DNA of 43,892 bases, from assembly GCA_019359495.1 (NCBI GenBank), contig JAHHHF010000008.1, positions 1 to 43,892 of the forward strand, given 5' to 3'. Within the stretch, counting starts at the first letter, position 1. Each line of letters begins with the position of its first letter. The notes under the pieces were generated by a model, which made no database searches, had not been told where the DNA came from, and was given only the letters and a program-made list of their open reading frames with translations. The stretch is from Goleter apudmare HA4340-LM2. Its GTDB lineage: Bacteria > Cyanobacteriota > Cyanobacteriia > Cyanobacteriales > Nostocaceae. Below are positions 24,811 to 34,979 of this stretch, piece after piece. The position numbers and the translations under genes were made by a program.

Positions 24811-26154
24811 ATGAATTTACCAAATGAGCTACGCACACCAGCGCTGCTACAAACGCTACAATTAATTGCTAATCCTACCAAGTTTTTAGAAACTTGTGCT
24901 GCTAAATATGGTGATACTTTTACGTTACGAGTTCTAGGTCTAAATTCGCCACCAATAGTATTTTTTAGCCATCCCCAAGCAATTAGCGATTGTTTTGCAA
25001 TATCTGAAAAAGAGTTGGATTTTCAGAAAGCGACTCATGTTTTTAAACCTTTATTCGGCGAGAATTCTATAGTATTTCAAAAAGCGCGATCGCATAATCG
25101 TCAACGTCAGTTATTGCTACCACCTATGCATGGTGCAAGCTTGCAAAATTATGGTGAAGTCATCTGCCAAATTACCAAGTCAGTTACAAAAAATTGGCAA
25201 GTGGGCACAAAATTTTTTATGCAACAAGTGATGCCAGATATTACCCTACAAATTATTTTACAGGTAGTGTTTGGTATGAACCCTCGTGACGAACGTTATC
25301 AACAATTAAAAGTTTTACTCAGTTCTTTATTAGATGATGTCACAAAACCGTGGTATTCTAGTTTATTTTTCTTTCCATCCCTACAACAAGATTTAGGTGC
25401 ATGGAGTCCTTGGGGAAGTTACCAAATCAGGCAACAGAAAATTGATCAACTCATCTACGCCGAAATTCATGAAAGACACAAAATCAACGATAATACACAC
25501 ACAGATATTCTCAATCTGTTGATGTTGGCGCGTGACGATAACGACCAAGCGATGACAGACACAGAATTACGAGATCAACTAGTTTCACTACTACTCTTGG
25601 GTTACGAAACTACAGCAGCAGTATTAAGTTGGGCATTTTATTTAATTCACTCTCACCCCAAAGTAAAAAGTCGGTTGATGCAAGAATTAGATACTTTAGG
25701 TAACTCCACAAATCCAGAAGCAATTACCCAACTATCCTACCTAACTTCTATCTGTCAAGAAACACTAAGAATTTACCCTATAGCTTTAATTTGTACACCC
25801 CGAATGGTAAAAAATAAATTAGAAATTGCTGGAAATAAATTTACATCAGGCACAGTTTTAGTTCCCTGCATTTATTTAGCCCATCACCGTGCTGAGACTT
25901 ACCCAGAACCAGACAAATTTCAACCAGAAAGATTTTCCATTCAAAAATTTTCACCCTATGAATATTTACCCTTTGGTGGCGGCTACCGTGGTTGTATTGG
26001 TGCAGCATTCGCTATGTATGAAATGAAGCTAGTTATAGCAACTATATTATCAAAATTTCAACTAGAACTTGTTGAACATCATTCAGTCAAACCAGTCCGC
26101 CGTGGCATTACTATTATTCCTCATGGTGGTGTGCAGATGGTTGTCACTAAATAG
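24811..26154 (+). CDS. Second cytochrome P450, CYP110-type
   Basis: 447 residues, a paralogue of the upstream P450. The I-helix reads LLLGYETTAAVL (the usual Gly-His is Gly-Tyr), the ExxR is QETLRIYP, and the haem loop is FGGGYRGCIGAAFAMYE with Cys395. It starts MNLPNELRTP, again the CYP110 opening. The AT content is higher and codon use differs somewhat from the first copy, so this is an old duplication or separate acquisition rather than a recent tandem copy. A DUF2993 gene follows after 147 bp and a CrtO-like gene beyond that. Probably a fatty acid, alkane or terpenoid hydroxylase. Confidence 0.9.
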   Translation: MNLPNELRTPALLQTLQLIANPTKFLETCAAKYGDTFTLRVLGLNSPPIVFFSHPQAISDCFAISEKELDFQKATHVFKPLFGENSIVFQKARSHNRQRQLLLPPMHGASLQNYGEVICQITKSVTKNWQVGTKFFMQQVMPDITLQIILQVVFGMNPRDERYQQLKVLLSSLLDDVTKPWYSSLFFFPSLQQDLGAWSPWGSYQIRQQKIDQLIYAEIHERHKINDNTHTDILNLLMLARDDNDQAMTDTELRDQLVSLLLLGYETTAAVLSWAFYLIHSHPKVKSRLMQELDTLGNSTNPEAITQLSYLTSICQETLRIYPIALICTPRMVKNKLEIAGNKFTSGTVLVPCIYLAHHRAETYPEPDKFQPERFSIQKFSPYEYLPFGGGYRGCIGAAFAMYEMKLVIATILSKFQLELVEHHSVKPVRRGITIIPHGGVQMVVTK

Positions 26155-26301
26155 CTATAATTTCACATTTATAATTCATAAAAATTATTTCTTTATACTT
26201 TGTCTATCCTCCAAAAGATATATATCATCTTGCAGATACATTCTGAAGTCTTTGAAGTTTAAGTTAAGTAGCAACGAAACGAAACAGAAGGAATAGTGTA
26301 A

Positions 26302-27036
26302 ATGCCAGAACAAAATGGGCTAGAGAACTTAATATCGCAAGCTGCTGAGAAGACACTATCCAACCAAATGGATGAAGCAGAAAAAATAAATATAGATGTG
26401 GAAACCAATCTGTTAAAAATAGTTCAAGGACAGGTCGATCAAGTTTCCCTTGCTGGTCAAGGGCTGGTAGTTCAAGAACACATCCGTATACAAGAAATTA
26501 AACTGCAAACCGATAGTGTTACCGTCAATCCTTTAACTGCGCTTTTTGGTCAAATTGAACTTAATGAACCAGTAAACGCTGTTGCTCGCATTGTCCTCAC
26601 AGTAGTAGATATTAACCGTGCTTTAACTTCAGATTTTATCCGCAGTCAAGTAAAAAACCTGCAATTAGATGTAGAAGGTGAAACTGTCAGTTTTGATTTG
26701 CAAGATATGCAAGTATTTTTACCCAGTGATGGCAAAATAGGATTCACAATCCATGTTCTGTTAAAGGAAATAGAAAATACTCGCCAACTAGATTTCACAG
26801 TCGTAATTCATCCCCGTATTCAAGCACAAACATTCATCCTAGAAAGTATTAACTTTACTCAAGGAGAAGGAATTTCAATAGAACTAATTTTAGCATTAAT
26901 ACAAAAAATCAAAAACTTGCTAAAATCACCATATTTTGTGTGGGAAGATATGGCATTACGTGTTACAGATATGCAGATAAAAAATGATGAGGTGATACTT
27001 ATGGTAGAGGCACATGTTAGGCAAATACCTACCTAG
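26302..27036 (+). CDS. DUF2993 (LmeA-like) protein
   Basis: 244 residues, no signal peptide visible. The pattern of alternating strands around VDQVSLAGQGLVVQEHIRIQ, VTVNPLTALFG and INRALTSDFIR fits DUF2993, a family common in cyanobacteria and actinobacteria that is related to lipid-binding or transfer (LmeA-like) folds. The role in cyanobacteria is unknown. It begins with a purine-rich leader (ACAGAAGGAATAG) 12-20 bases before the ATG. Placed between a P450 and a carotenoid-ketolase-like gene, it might bind a lipid substrate, which is inference only. Confidence 0.75.
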   Translation: MPEQNGLENLISQAAEKTLSNQMDEAEKINIDVETNLLKIVQGQVDQVSLAGQGLVVQEHIRIQEIKLQTDSVTVNPLTALFGQIELNEPVNAVARIVLTVVDINRALTSDFIRSQVKNLQLDVEGETVSFDLQDMQVFLPSDGKIGFTIHVLLKEIENTRQLDFTVVIHPRIQAQTFILESINFTQGEGISIELILALIQKIKNLLKSPYFVWEDMALRVTDMQIKNDEVILMVEAHVRQIPT

Positions 27037-27164
27037 GGAAATATGCCTGATGTTTAGTAGTAAGCATCTTATTAGTCCTAATTTTTTATAACTAACAGTA
27101 CTATAATTAGTTCTGGTTTTTTGTAATAATATTGGCATACTAATTTTATTGCCCAAATCCCAAT

Positions 27165-28859
27165 ATGGAAGAATACGATGTTGTCATTATCGGTGCTGGT
27201 CATAACGGGCTAGTTTGTGCTGCTTATTTACTAAAAGCTGGTTATAGTGTCTTGCTTTTAGAAAAGCGTTCAGTACCAGGTGGCGCAGCAACAACTGAAG
27301 AATGCTTACCTCAAGCAGCCCCAGGGTTTAAATTTAATCTGTGTGCTATTGACCATGAGTTTATCCACCTGGGTCCAGTTGTTGAAGAATTAGAACTAGA
27401 AAAATACGGCTTAGAATATCTGGAGTGTGATCCAGTTGTTTTCTGTCCTCATCCAGATGGCAAATATTTTTTAGCTCATAAATCACTGGAAAAAACTTGT
27501 GCAGAAATTGCTCGTTATAGTGAACGCGATGCTAAAAAGTACGCAGAATTTACAGACTACTGGCAACGGGCATTAGGTGCAATGATTCCGATGTTTAATG
27601 CACCCCCAAAGTCAATTGTAGATATTTTTGGCAACTACGATATCAAAAAACTCAAAGATTTGTTTTCTGTTATCGGTTCTCCGAACAAAACGCTGGATTT
27701 TGTTCGCAACATGCTAACCAGCGCTGAGGATTTACTAAATGAATGGTTTGATTCGGAATTTCTCAAAGCGCCCCTAGCAAGATTAGCATCAGAACTTGGT
27801 GCTCCACCATCCCAAAAAACCATTGCTATTGGTGCAATCATGATGGCAATGCGTCATAATCCTGGTATGGCTAGGCCACGTGGTGGTACTGGCGCACTTA
27901 TACAAGCTTTGGTGAATTTAGTCACTAGTAAAAGCGGCGTTATTCTGACAGAACAGCATGTAGAAAAAGTGTTAATTGATGATGCCAAAGCTGTCGGTGT
28001 TAGGGTCGCTGGTGGTAAAGAATATCGGGCTAAATACGGGGTAATTTCTAATATCGATGCCAAACGTTTATTTTTACAAATGACTGATAAAAGTGATGTT
28101 GATGCAGTCGAGCCGGATTTGTGGGAAAGATTAGAACGGCGCATTGTGAATAACAATGAAACTATCCTCAAGATAGATTTGGCTTTAGATGAACCCCTAC
28201 GCTTTCCATACCATACTCACAAAGATGAATACCTCATTGGTTCTATCTTGATAGCAGATTCTGTAGCTCATGTTGAACAAGCTCATAGTAAATGTACCTT
28301 AGGAGAAATTCCTGATGCTGACCCTTCTATGTATGTAGTGATGCCTAGTGCGCTTGACTCCTCATTAGCGCCACCAGGAAAGCATACATTGTGGATTGAA
28401 TTTTTCGCTCCCTATCAAATTGCAGGTGCAGAAGGTACTGGTTTAAAAGGTACTGGTTGGACAGATGAATTGAAAAATCAAGTTGCCAATAGGGTGATTG
28501 ACAAGTTAGCAACCTATGCCCCGAACGTCAAAACAGCAACTATTGCCCGGCGTGTAGAAAGTCCGGCAGAATTAGGCGAAAGATTAGGTGCTTATAAAGG
28601 AAATTATTACCATGTTGATATGACCTTAGATCAAATGGTATTTTTCCGTCCTTTGCCAGAAATAGCTAACTACAAAACTCCCATCGATAATCTATTCCTA
28701 ACTGGTGCAGGAACCCATCCAGGCGGCTCTATTTCTGGGATGCCAGGACGCAATTGTGCGCGTGTGTTTTTGCAGACTAAACATCCAATTGCTCAAACTT
28801 TTAAAGATGCCAGAGATTCGATTAAATCGACAGTCGGATCTGTTTTTGGCATTCATTAG
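27165..28859 (+). CDS. crtO: CrtO-like beta-carotene ketolase
   Basis: 564 residues, flavin amine-oxidase/phytoene-desaturase superfamily. The N-terminal FAD site is VVIIGAGHNGLVCAAYLLKA, followed by EKRSVPGGAATTEE. The C-terminal FAD-contact motif is NLFLTGAGTHPGGSISGMPG. The length fits CrtO, which puts 4-keto groups on beta-carotene to give echinenone in many cyanobacteria. Related proteins (carotenoid isomerase CrtH, desaturases, other FAD oxidoreductases) share the fold but are usually shorter (about 500). No carotenoid-pathway gene sits directly beside it, though two P450s and an NAD(P)-binding protein do. The CrtO assignment is good but not certain. Confidence 0.78.
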   Translation: MEEYDVVIIGAGHNGLVCAAYLLKAGYSVLLLEKRSVPGGAATTEECLPQAAPGFKFNLCAIDHEFIHLGPVVEELELEKYGLEYLECDPVVFCPHPDGKYFLAHKSLEKTCAEIARYSERDAKKYAEFTDYWQRALGAMIPMFNAPPKSIVDIFGNYDIKKLKDLFSVIGSPNKTLDFVRNMLTSAEDLLNEWFDSEFLKAPLARLASELGAPPSQKTIAIGAIMMAMRHNPGMARPRGGTGALIQALVNLVTSKSGVILTEQHVEKVLIDDAKAVGVRVAGGKEYRAKYGVISNIDAKRLFLQMTDKSDVDAVEPDLWERLERRIVNNNETILKIDLALDEPLRFPYHTHKDEYLIGSILIADSVAHVEQAHSKCTLGEIPDADPSMYVVMPSALDSSLAPPGKHTLWIEFFAPYQIAGAEGTGLKGTGWTDELKNQVANRVIDKLATYAPNVKTATIARRVESPAELGERLGAYKGNYYHVDMTLDQMVFFRPLPEIANYKTPIDNLFLTGAGTHPGGSISGMPGRNCARVFLQTKHPIAQTFKDARDSIKSTVGSVFGIH

Positions 28860-29167
28860 ACGTAAGTTTGATACTCACGAGCCGGGAAATAAATTTCCGG
28901 CTCACAGATGAAACCTGCTTCAACAGGTTGAACTCAATTAGGTATGGGTAAATTCCTCAATGACAAAGCGAAATTTAAATAAATCTAACAAAATTTGAAT
29001 ATTAGTGATATTAGCGATCGCTTGATAAATTGAGTATATATACTAACTGATTGTTCAGGCTCTCAACCTGAATTTTTCTGACGTTGTTACTCAGTTCATA
29101 CTTCTTACCGATGACAAATAGGACAAAGAACTGCTGAAATAAATGTAGTTTTGCTTATACTGGAGTA
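28860..29167. other. Intergenic region with hairpins and a palindrome
   Basis: GAGCCGGGAAAT and ATTTCCGGCTC (28879-28903) form a long hairpin with one bulge, followed by AACCTG/CAGGTT (28912-28929). These may end or stabilise the crtO-like transcript. AGTATATATACT at 29032-29043 is a perfect palindrome ahead of the next gene and could be part of a promoter or operator. No gene is seen. Confidence 0.45.
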
Positions 29168-30280
29168 ATGACAGACCGCATCTTGATTCTGGGAGGAAGG
29201 GGGCGCATTGGTAGCAGTGTTGCTCAAGATTTAATCGCTCATACACAAGCTAAAATTACAATCACTGGGCGTTCTCCAGTGATGGAAAAGGCTATTAACT
29301 TACCTTTAGGTGAGCGAATTCAGTTTTTGATGTTAGATTTGACAGAAGTTGACAAGCTCAGGGAAGCGATCGCACAATCTAATCTAGTGATTCATTGTGC
29401 CGGCCCTTTTCACTACCGAGATACCAATGTTCTACAAATCTGCATTGAGCAAGGTGTGAACTATGTCGATGTTAGTGACCATCGTTCTTATACCATTAAG
29501 GCACTCAGCTATCACGAACAAGCTGCGACTGCTGGCATAACGGCAATTATTAACACTGGCATTTTCCCCGGTATTTCTAACAGTATGGTACGCCAGGGTG
29601 TGGAGCAATTTGATCAACCAGAAAAGATACATCTGAGTTATTTAGTGTCTGGTTCTGGTGGTGCTGGTGTAACGGTGATGCGGACGACTTTTCTAGGTTT
29701 ACAACATCCTTTTACAGCTTGGAAGGATAGTAAATGGCAATTAGTCAAGCCCTATACTGGCAGAGAAATGATTAATTTTCCATCTCCTTATGGACGCAGT
29801 GGAGTTTACTGGTTCGATATGCCCGAAACTTTCACACTCCCCCAATCTTTCCCATCTGTAAAAACTGTAATTACTAAATTTGGTTCTGTTCCTGACTTTT
29901 ATAATCATCTAACTTGGATGGCTGCAAATATCTTTCCTAAGTGGTTAATGCAGCGTCATAGCATAATTGAATTTTTATCTTATGTCAGTCATTTTATGAC
30001 CGATGTTACCAATCCTTTCAGTGGTATTGGAGTAGTGGTTCGCTCAGAAGTTACAGGACAAAAAAATGGTGAAACAGCTACTTATTGTTCAACTTTAGTT
30101 TATGACAATACAGCTTTAGCTTCTGGTAGTGGTGCAGGTAGTATTGCCCAGTTTTTAATAGCAGGTAAACTCCAGAAACCAGGAGTTTTTCCTGTAGAAG
30201 AAGCATTGCCAACCAATTTATTTATCGAAGCAATCGACAGTCGAGGAATGCAGATTAATCACACCTGGCTAGATAAGTAA
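29168..30280 (+). CDS. Saccharopine-dehydrogenase-like NAD(P)-binding protein
   Basis: 370 residues. The Rossmann loop ILILGGRGRIGSSVAQDL opens the protein, followed by VIHCAGPFHYRDTNVL and NYVDVSDHRSY, the usual pattern of the saccharopine dehydrogenase NADP-binding family. The second half (about 150-370) is longer and contains two hydrophobic stretches. In cyanobacteria and plants such proteins rarely act in lysine metabolism; many are uncharacterised oxidoreductases, some linked to lipids. The gene follows the crtO-like gene after 308 bp on the same strand and probably has its own promoter. Function unknown beyond a reductase-like fold. Confidence 0.78.
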   Translation: MTDRILILGGRGRIGSSVAQDLIAHTQAKITITGRSPVMEKAINLPLGERIQFLMLDLTEVDKLREAIAQSNLVIHCAGPFHYRDTNVLQICIEQGVNYVDVSDHRSYTIKALSYHEQAATAGITAIINTGIFPGISNSMVRQGVEQFDQPEKIHLSYLVSGSGGAGVTVMRTTFLGLQHPFTAWKDSKWQLVKPYTGREMINFPSPYGRSGVYWFDMPETFTLPQSFPSVKTVITKFGSVPDFYNHLTWMAANIFPKWLMQRHSIIEFLSYVSHFMTDVTNPFSGIGVVVRSEVTGQKNGETATYCSTLVYDNTALASGSGAGSIAQFLIAGKLQKPGVFPVEEALPTNLFIEAIDSRGMQINHTWLDK

Positions 30281-30421
30281 AATCGCTCTCAATTATTAAC
30301 AGCTTCAGCGTTACTGAAAGTGTAATACTACTCAAATACTAGCTGATATAAAAATGGAGTTTTTCAACTCTACATTATTGTAAATAATTACCCATTCAGC
30401 AACGCTGTGTTGATCCGGCTT

Positions 30422-30784
30422 TTATGGAACTAGATTACACTGTTGTTTGACTTGTGTACTTTCTCCATTAGGCATTTGACAAACTTTAGGATCGAGACTG
30501 TCTATTTTTTGATTAGGGTCCTGATTTTGCGAATTTGATACCGACTCTCTCACTGATGTATTAGTGAGTGTTTGTTGATTCCTTAATTGAACTTGCTCAC
30601 ACATTTGTGTGGCAAAAATTCTTTGTAAAGTATTTCCTCCGGTAGGTCTAGCTAGGGGAATTTCACAAACTACTGCTTTGGATTGGCTACCAGCGTAGGC
30701 ACTATCACTAAGAGATACATGCAACAGAGTAGTTCCACAGGGAATAAAGACTGCACAGGCAGTGCCAATAAAAAACTTTTTCAT
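30422..30784 (-). CDS. Small exported hypothetical protein
   Basis: About 120 residues from the ATG at 30784; an upstream in-frame start at 30823 would place 13 hydrophilic residues before the signal peptide. The N-terminus MKKFFIGTACAVFIPCG is a signal peptide with a likely cut after SAYA. The mature part is short, Gln/Asn/Ser-rich and has four cysteines (VVCEIP, QMCEQV, KVCQMPN, QQCNLV) spaced for two disulphides. I do not recognise the family. It stands alone, with the decayed NDH-2 scrap upstream. Confidence 0.6.
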   Translation of the reverse strand: MKKFFIGTACAVFIPCGTTLLHVSLSDSAYAGSQSKAVVCEIPLARPTGGNTLQRIFATQMCEQVQLRNQQTLTNTSVRESVSNSQNQDPNQKIDSLDPKVCQMPNGESTQVKQQCNLVP

Positions 30785-30889
30785 TGGAGAAAAACGGTAA
30801 ACTAACTGGTCACAACCTTTCAATTTATGCTTCTTTTGACCAGCTTTATCTAAAAAATACTTAAATTTTCACATTTATCAACTTTCAGG

Positions 30890-31065
30890 GAATTTTTTAT
30901 AATTGTTAGTGGTGGCCCTACCGGGGTAGAATTAGCAGGTGCGATCGCTGAATTCGCATACCAAACTCTAAAAGAAGATTTTCGTAATATTGACACCACA
31001 GCAACCAGAATTTTGCTCTTAGAAGAAATGGATCGAATTTTGCCACCCTTTACACCTGGAAAAGT
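30890..31065 (+). pseudogene. Fragment of a type-2 NADH dehydrogenase gene
   Basis: The plus-strand frame reads IIVSGGPTGVELAGAIAEFA, then YQTLKEDFRNIDTTATRILL and LLEEMDRILPP. This matches the NAD(P)H-binding region of NDH-2, as in the intact gene at 10182-11507 (VGGGPTGVELAGAIAEL, TLKEDFRSID). Only about 58 codons survive; both ends are missing. The sequence is not a recent copy of the intact gene, since about one third of residues differ, so a second paralogue existed here. Its end abuts the stop codon of the kinase gene at 31073. Confidence 0.85.
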
Positions 31066-31072
31066 CGGGGAG

Positions 31073-32230
31073 CTAACCTAACTCATCTGATGGTAAACTG
31101 ACAATAAAAGTCGTGCCAACCCCAACTTTACTGACAACAGAAATTTCGCCACCATGCAATTCTACATAATTTTTCACGATTGCCAGCCCTAAACCATTTC
31201 CTGGTATCTGACCTACATTGCTACCTCTATGAAAAGAACTGAATAAGTTTTCTTGATCAGCTTCTGAAATACCAATACCTTCATCTTGAATACGAAAAAT
31301 TACTTCGCTTGGTACACAAAAAATTTCAAAAAGCACTTTGCCTCCTTGGGGTGAATATTTGATAGCATTTCCTAGTAAATTAGTCAGAATGTGGCGCAAC
31401 AGTTTTTCATCTAAGCAAGGTAGTTGATTGTTCACAGTTAAAAATTGCAGATTTTGTGGACTGCTATTATCTTCTGTGATTAGGTGTTCTCGATGGATTG
31501 CGAAAATAATTTTGTGATGTTCACTAGCACTCAATTGTATCTCTGTTATCATATTTTTAGCAAACGTTTCTAAGTCTATAGGTGCTAGATTTAACTGAGA
31601 TGTAGCTGCTTCCGCTTTACCCATTAATAAAACATCACTCAGCAAATTATCAATTTGTTTAACCGAGTTTTGAATGTGATAGATATATTCATGTGTTTTA
31701 GCCTCGTTTAATTGATGACTATAATTTGCTAGCAGTTCAGTACAAGTCGCAATATTACTCAAGGGATTACGAAATTCGTGGCTAACCATTGAGACAAAAT
31801 TAGATTTAACTTTTCTATCTTCTTTTTCTTGCGCTAAAGCTTTACGTATCACCATTTCTGATTGGTGTTTACTCAGGGCAATTTCAATAGTAGTAATTAA
31901 TTGAGGCTCTATAAATGGTTTAAGTATATAGCCGTATGGTTGTGTCATCTTCACTTTTTGTAAATTACTTTCATCAGAATATGCAGTTAAATAGACTACT
32001 GGTATATTGAAGCGATAACCAATTTCTCTTGCAGCATCTATCCCGCTCATTTGTCCTTTTAACATCACATCTATTAAGACTAAATCTGGATGAAAATCTG
32101 CGGTGTTTTCAATTGCCTTTTCCCCACTGACAGCAATTCCAACGACAGTATATCCTGAATTTTCTAAACAATTCTTGATATCAAAAGCAATAATCCTTTC
32201 ATCTTCAACAATCAGGATTTTTTCTCGCAT
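31073..32230 (-). CDS. Hybrid receiver-histidine kinase
   Basis: About 385 residues. A receiver domain comes first (ILIVEDERIIAFDIKNCL, phospho-acceptor Asp in LVLIDVMLKG, the Thr of VVYLTAYSDE and the Lys of YILKPF). Then come a HisKA dimerisation helix with VSMVSHEFRNPLSNI (phospho-His) and an HATPase_c domain (LLGNAIKYSP, DEGIGIS, GNGLGLAIVK). The receiver-first order means the kinase is probably regulated by phosphorelay input. I start it at 32230 (MREKIL), with GGGAGA about 8 bases upstream; a longer start at 32260 would overlap the previous gene. It lies 13 bp after the large sensor kinase and is likely its partner. Confidence 0.88.
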   Translation of the reverse strand: MREKILIVEDERIIAFDIKNCLENSGYTVVGIAVSGEKAIENTADFHPDLVLIDVMLKGQMSGIDAAREIGYRFNIPVVYLTAYSDESNLQKVKMTQPYGYILKPFIEPQLITTIEIALSKHQSEMVIRKALAQEKEDRKVKSNFVSMVSHEFRNPLSNIATCTELLANYSHQLNEAKTHEYIYHIQNSVKQIDNLLSDVLLMGKAEAATSQLNLAPIDLETFAKNMITEIQLSASEHHKIIFAIHREHLITEDNSSPQNLQFLTVNNQLPCLDEKLLRHILTNLLGNAIKYSPQGGKVLFEIFCVPSEVIFRIQDEGIGISEADQENLFSSFHRGSNVGQIPGNGLGLAIVKNYVELHGGEISVVSKVGVGTTFIVSLPSDELG

Positions 32231-32243
32231 TTTGATTTTCTCC

Positions 32244-34979
32244 CTATTTTTGCTCAACAAAGTTGATTGTAAATACTGTTCTTGATGTTTGAGTAAACGT
32301 AATATTTCCTTCTAATTGTTCTACTAAATTCCAGACTAGTTGTAAGCCTAGTGATTGATTTTTATAGAATTCTATTTCTCTTTGAAATCCAACACCGTTA
32401 TCACTGACATTTAGTGAATATTTACCATGATTTAAATCTAAGAAGCTCACATAAATATCACCCCTATTAGAATTTATAAAAGCATGTTTTATAGCATTAG
32501 AGATAAGTTCGTTGATAATTAAACCGCAGGGTATAGCAGTATCAATTTTAAGCGAAGATTTATCTATATTTAAATGAATCTTAATATCTTGATGATTTGC
32601 ATAAGAACTAATTAAGTTGCTAGTCAATTTATGAATGTAATCAAAAATCTCTATTTTTGCTAAGTTGTTAGATTGATATAAGTTTTCATGAATTATCGCC
32701 ATAGCCCGGACACGATGCTGGCTATCTTGTAAAATATCAAAGGCTTTTTCGTCATTAATACATTTAGCTTGTAGACGCAACAAACTAGAAATTATTTGTA
32801 AGTTATTTTTGACGCGATGATGAATTTCCTTTAATAATACCTCTTTGTCCTTAAGAGATGACTTAAGTTTATTTTCTGCTAGTTTACGAGCAGTAATATC
32901 AGTATTTGAACCTGCCATAAAACACGGTTTCCCCCTTTGATCTCGCACAAGTGTACCACGAGCTAGAAACCATACATAGTTACCATTTTTATCTAACATT
33001 CGGTGTTCGATTTCATATTTGAGGTTCAGACTTTCTAGATATGCATTAACTGCGGTTTTTACTGCTTTAATATCATCAGGATGAACCAGTAATAACCATT
33101 GCTCAAAATGTTTAGGTACTTCTTGTTCTGTATACCCAAGCATAGCTAGAAAATTAGGATCTATATAAATTTCGTTGGTTTGAATATTCCATTCCCATAT
33201 CCCCACTTTACCGGCACTGATAGCTCGTATATATCGTTCTTCGCTAACACGCAGTGCTTGCTCTACCCGCTTGCGTTCCAAAGCATTACCTAGCATTTCT
33301 CCAACCATTTTTAATAATAAAATGCTATCATTTGTCCAAATTTTTTCAACTCTTACTGAATCAAATTCTAGATATCCAATCAATAAACCACTACAAACTA
33401 TAGGTAGAATAATTAGGGATTGGATATTTTGATTTTTTAAAGTTTGTTGTTGCTCATAATTTGTAATTAGTAGTTCATCAATACAAGGAATATAAATTGT
33501 TTCAAAGCGGCGTAGTTTTTCTATAATCCAAGGTAAAACCGTATCTGAAGTGTCTTGAAATTTATGGATTTGCCCTGTAAAACTTTGGGTATGCCACTCA
33601 TAAGTATTATATATTTTGCTATCATTATCAGTAAACAAAAAGACAGAAATACGATCAACAACAGCAAATTCTCCAATAGCCTCCAATGCCTGATTAATAC
33701 CTCGATCAATTTCTTGAGGAGCAAGATTGATAAAATGAGTTGATATAGTAGTAATCAGTTTTTCAAATTCGACTCGATACCTTAATACTTCTTCAATACT
33801 TTGGCGTTCAATAATTTCTTGTAGCAAGCGTTCATAAGAATGCCTTAATTCTTTCGTCCGCTCTTCAACTCGAATTTCTAGTTCTGCTTTGGCTGTTGTT
33901 AAAGCTACTTGTGTTTGCTTACTCTCAGTTATATTACGAATAATAACGATAATTTGATTCTGGATTGATGGTAACAACCGTGCTTCAAAGCTTTCTACCC
34001 TATCTGCTATTGGTAAGGAGTATTCAATCGTTACAAGAGAGTTTGATTTGTGTAGTTGCAGAATACCTTGATCTAATTTATGACCTATATCAAGTGGCAT
34101 GATATATTGTATACGCTCACCGATTAATTGTGCTGATGTCCAGTGAGATTTCGAGTTTTCTCTAGAATGGTAACTGAGAATTGTGCCATCATTTCCTAGC
34201 CTAAAATATAGATCAGGAAAGGCTTGAAAAATTTCTTGTAAATCGGAAATTGTTTGCAACAATTGTGCTTCTGTAGTAATGCGATCGCATATCCCTTTCT
34301 GCAAATTTTTATTGACTTTTATTAATTCATTAGTTGCTTGATTAACTTTTTTCTCTAACTCCGCTTCAGCTTTTTTTAATGCAAGTTCTAATGAGCAGCG
34401 TTGGGCGATTTCAGATTCTAATTTTTCCCTTATATTTGAGAGTTCTTTTTGCAATTCTAATGTTAGAGCTTCTAATGTAGTAATTCCTAAAAATTGCCCT
34501 ACATTATCTACAATTGGTGCATGACGTATTCCAGATTGGTACATCATAGTCAATGTTGTATTCAAATCAAAATCTGGATTTAAGGTAACTAAAGGTTGTT
34601 TCATTACTTCCACAATTTCTAAGTCAGCAAAATTAATGCTTGAGTTAATTAATTGGATTAAATCTGCCGCCGTAAAGATACCTAATAAACGCGATTTTTC
34701 TACTATATATATACAATCAATAGGCAAGATAACTCGACTTGTAAAAAGTTCTTTGGTAAATGTCAAACTATGAGCATTAGACACCAATCTCGCTTTAGCT
34801 GTAGCTGTTTTTAATTGGCAGTATGTTGATGTATGTAAATTAGATATAGCCTGGGAAAATTTGTCTTCTATGCCTACATATTCCCCTACTTGTCCTATGT
34901 AAACAATAACTTCTTTTAACAACGTATGAGGAGCACAAATCAAGACAGAGTTATGAATGACATAATTTAATACTGGCAT
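32244..34979 (-). CDS. Multi-sensor histidine kinase (CBS-PAS-GAF-PAS-HisKA_2)
   Basis: 911 residues, soluble. Two CBS repeats occupy about residues 1-175 ([40 protein letters not shown]). A coiled coil follows, then a PAS domain (about 235-350), a GAF domain (about 395-560), and a PAS_3-type PAS (about 575-700: [26 protein letters not shown]). The kinase core is HisKA_2 type with [20 protein letters not shown], followed by HATPase ([18 protein letters not shown]). CBS domains sense adenine nucleotides, while GAF and PAS bind small ligands or bilins; no conserved chromophore Cys is evident. It is co-transcribed with the receiver-kinase. Confidence 0.9.
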   Translation of the reverse strand: MPVLNYVIHNSVLICAPHTLLKEVIVYIGQVGEYVGIEDKFSQAISNLHTSTYCQLKTATAKARLVSNAHSLTFTKELFTSRVILPIDCIYIVEKSRLLGIFTAADLIQLINSSINFADLEIVEVMKQPLVTLNPDFDLNTTLTMMYQSGIRHAPIVDNVGQFLGITTLEALTLELQKELSNIREKLESEIAQRCSLELALKKAEAELEKKVNQATNELIKVNKNLQKGICDRITTEAQLLQTISDLQEIFQAFPDLYFRLGNDGTILSYHSRENSKSHWTSAQLIGERIQYIMPLDIGHKLDQGILQLHKSNSLVTIEYSLPIADRVESFEARLLPSIQNQIIVIIRNITESKQTQVALTTAKAELEIRVEERTKELRHSYERLLQEIIERQSIEEVLRYRVEFEKLITTISTHFINLAPQEIDRGINQALEAIGEFAVVDRISVFLFTDNDSKIYNTYEWHTQSFTGQIHKFQDTSDTVLPWIIEKLRRFETIYIPCIDELLITNYEQQQTLKNQNIQSLIILPIVCSGLLIGYLEFDSVRVEKIWTNDSILLLKMVGEMLGNALERKRVEQALRVSEERYIRAISAGKVGIWEWNIQTNEIYIDPNFLAMLGYTEQEVPKHFEQWLLLVHPDDIKAVKTAVNAYLESLNLKYEIEHRMLDKNGNYVWFLARGTLVRDQRGKPCFMAGSNTDITARKLAENKLKSSLKDKEVLLKEIHHRVKNNLQIISSLLRLQAKCINDEKAFDILQDSQHRVRAMAIIHENLYQSNNLAKIEIFDYIHKLTSNLISSYANHQDIKIHLNIDKSSLKIDTAIPCGLIINELISNAIKHAFINSNRGDIYVSFLDLNHGKYSLNVSDNGVGFQREIEFYKNQSLGLQLVWNLVEQLEGNITFTQTSRTVFTINFVEQK

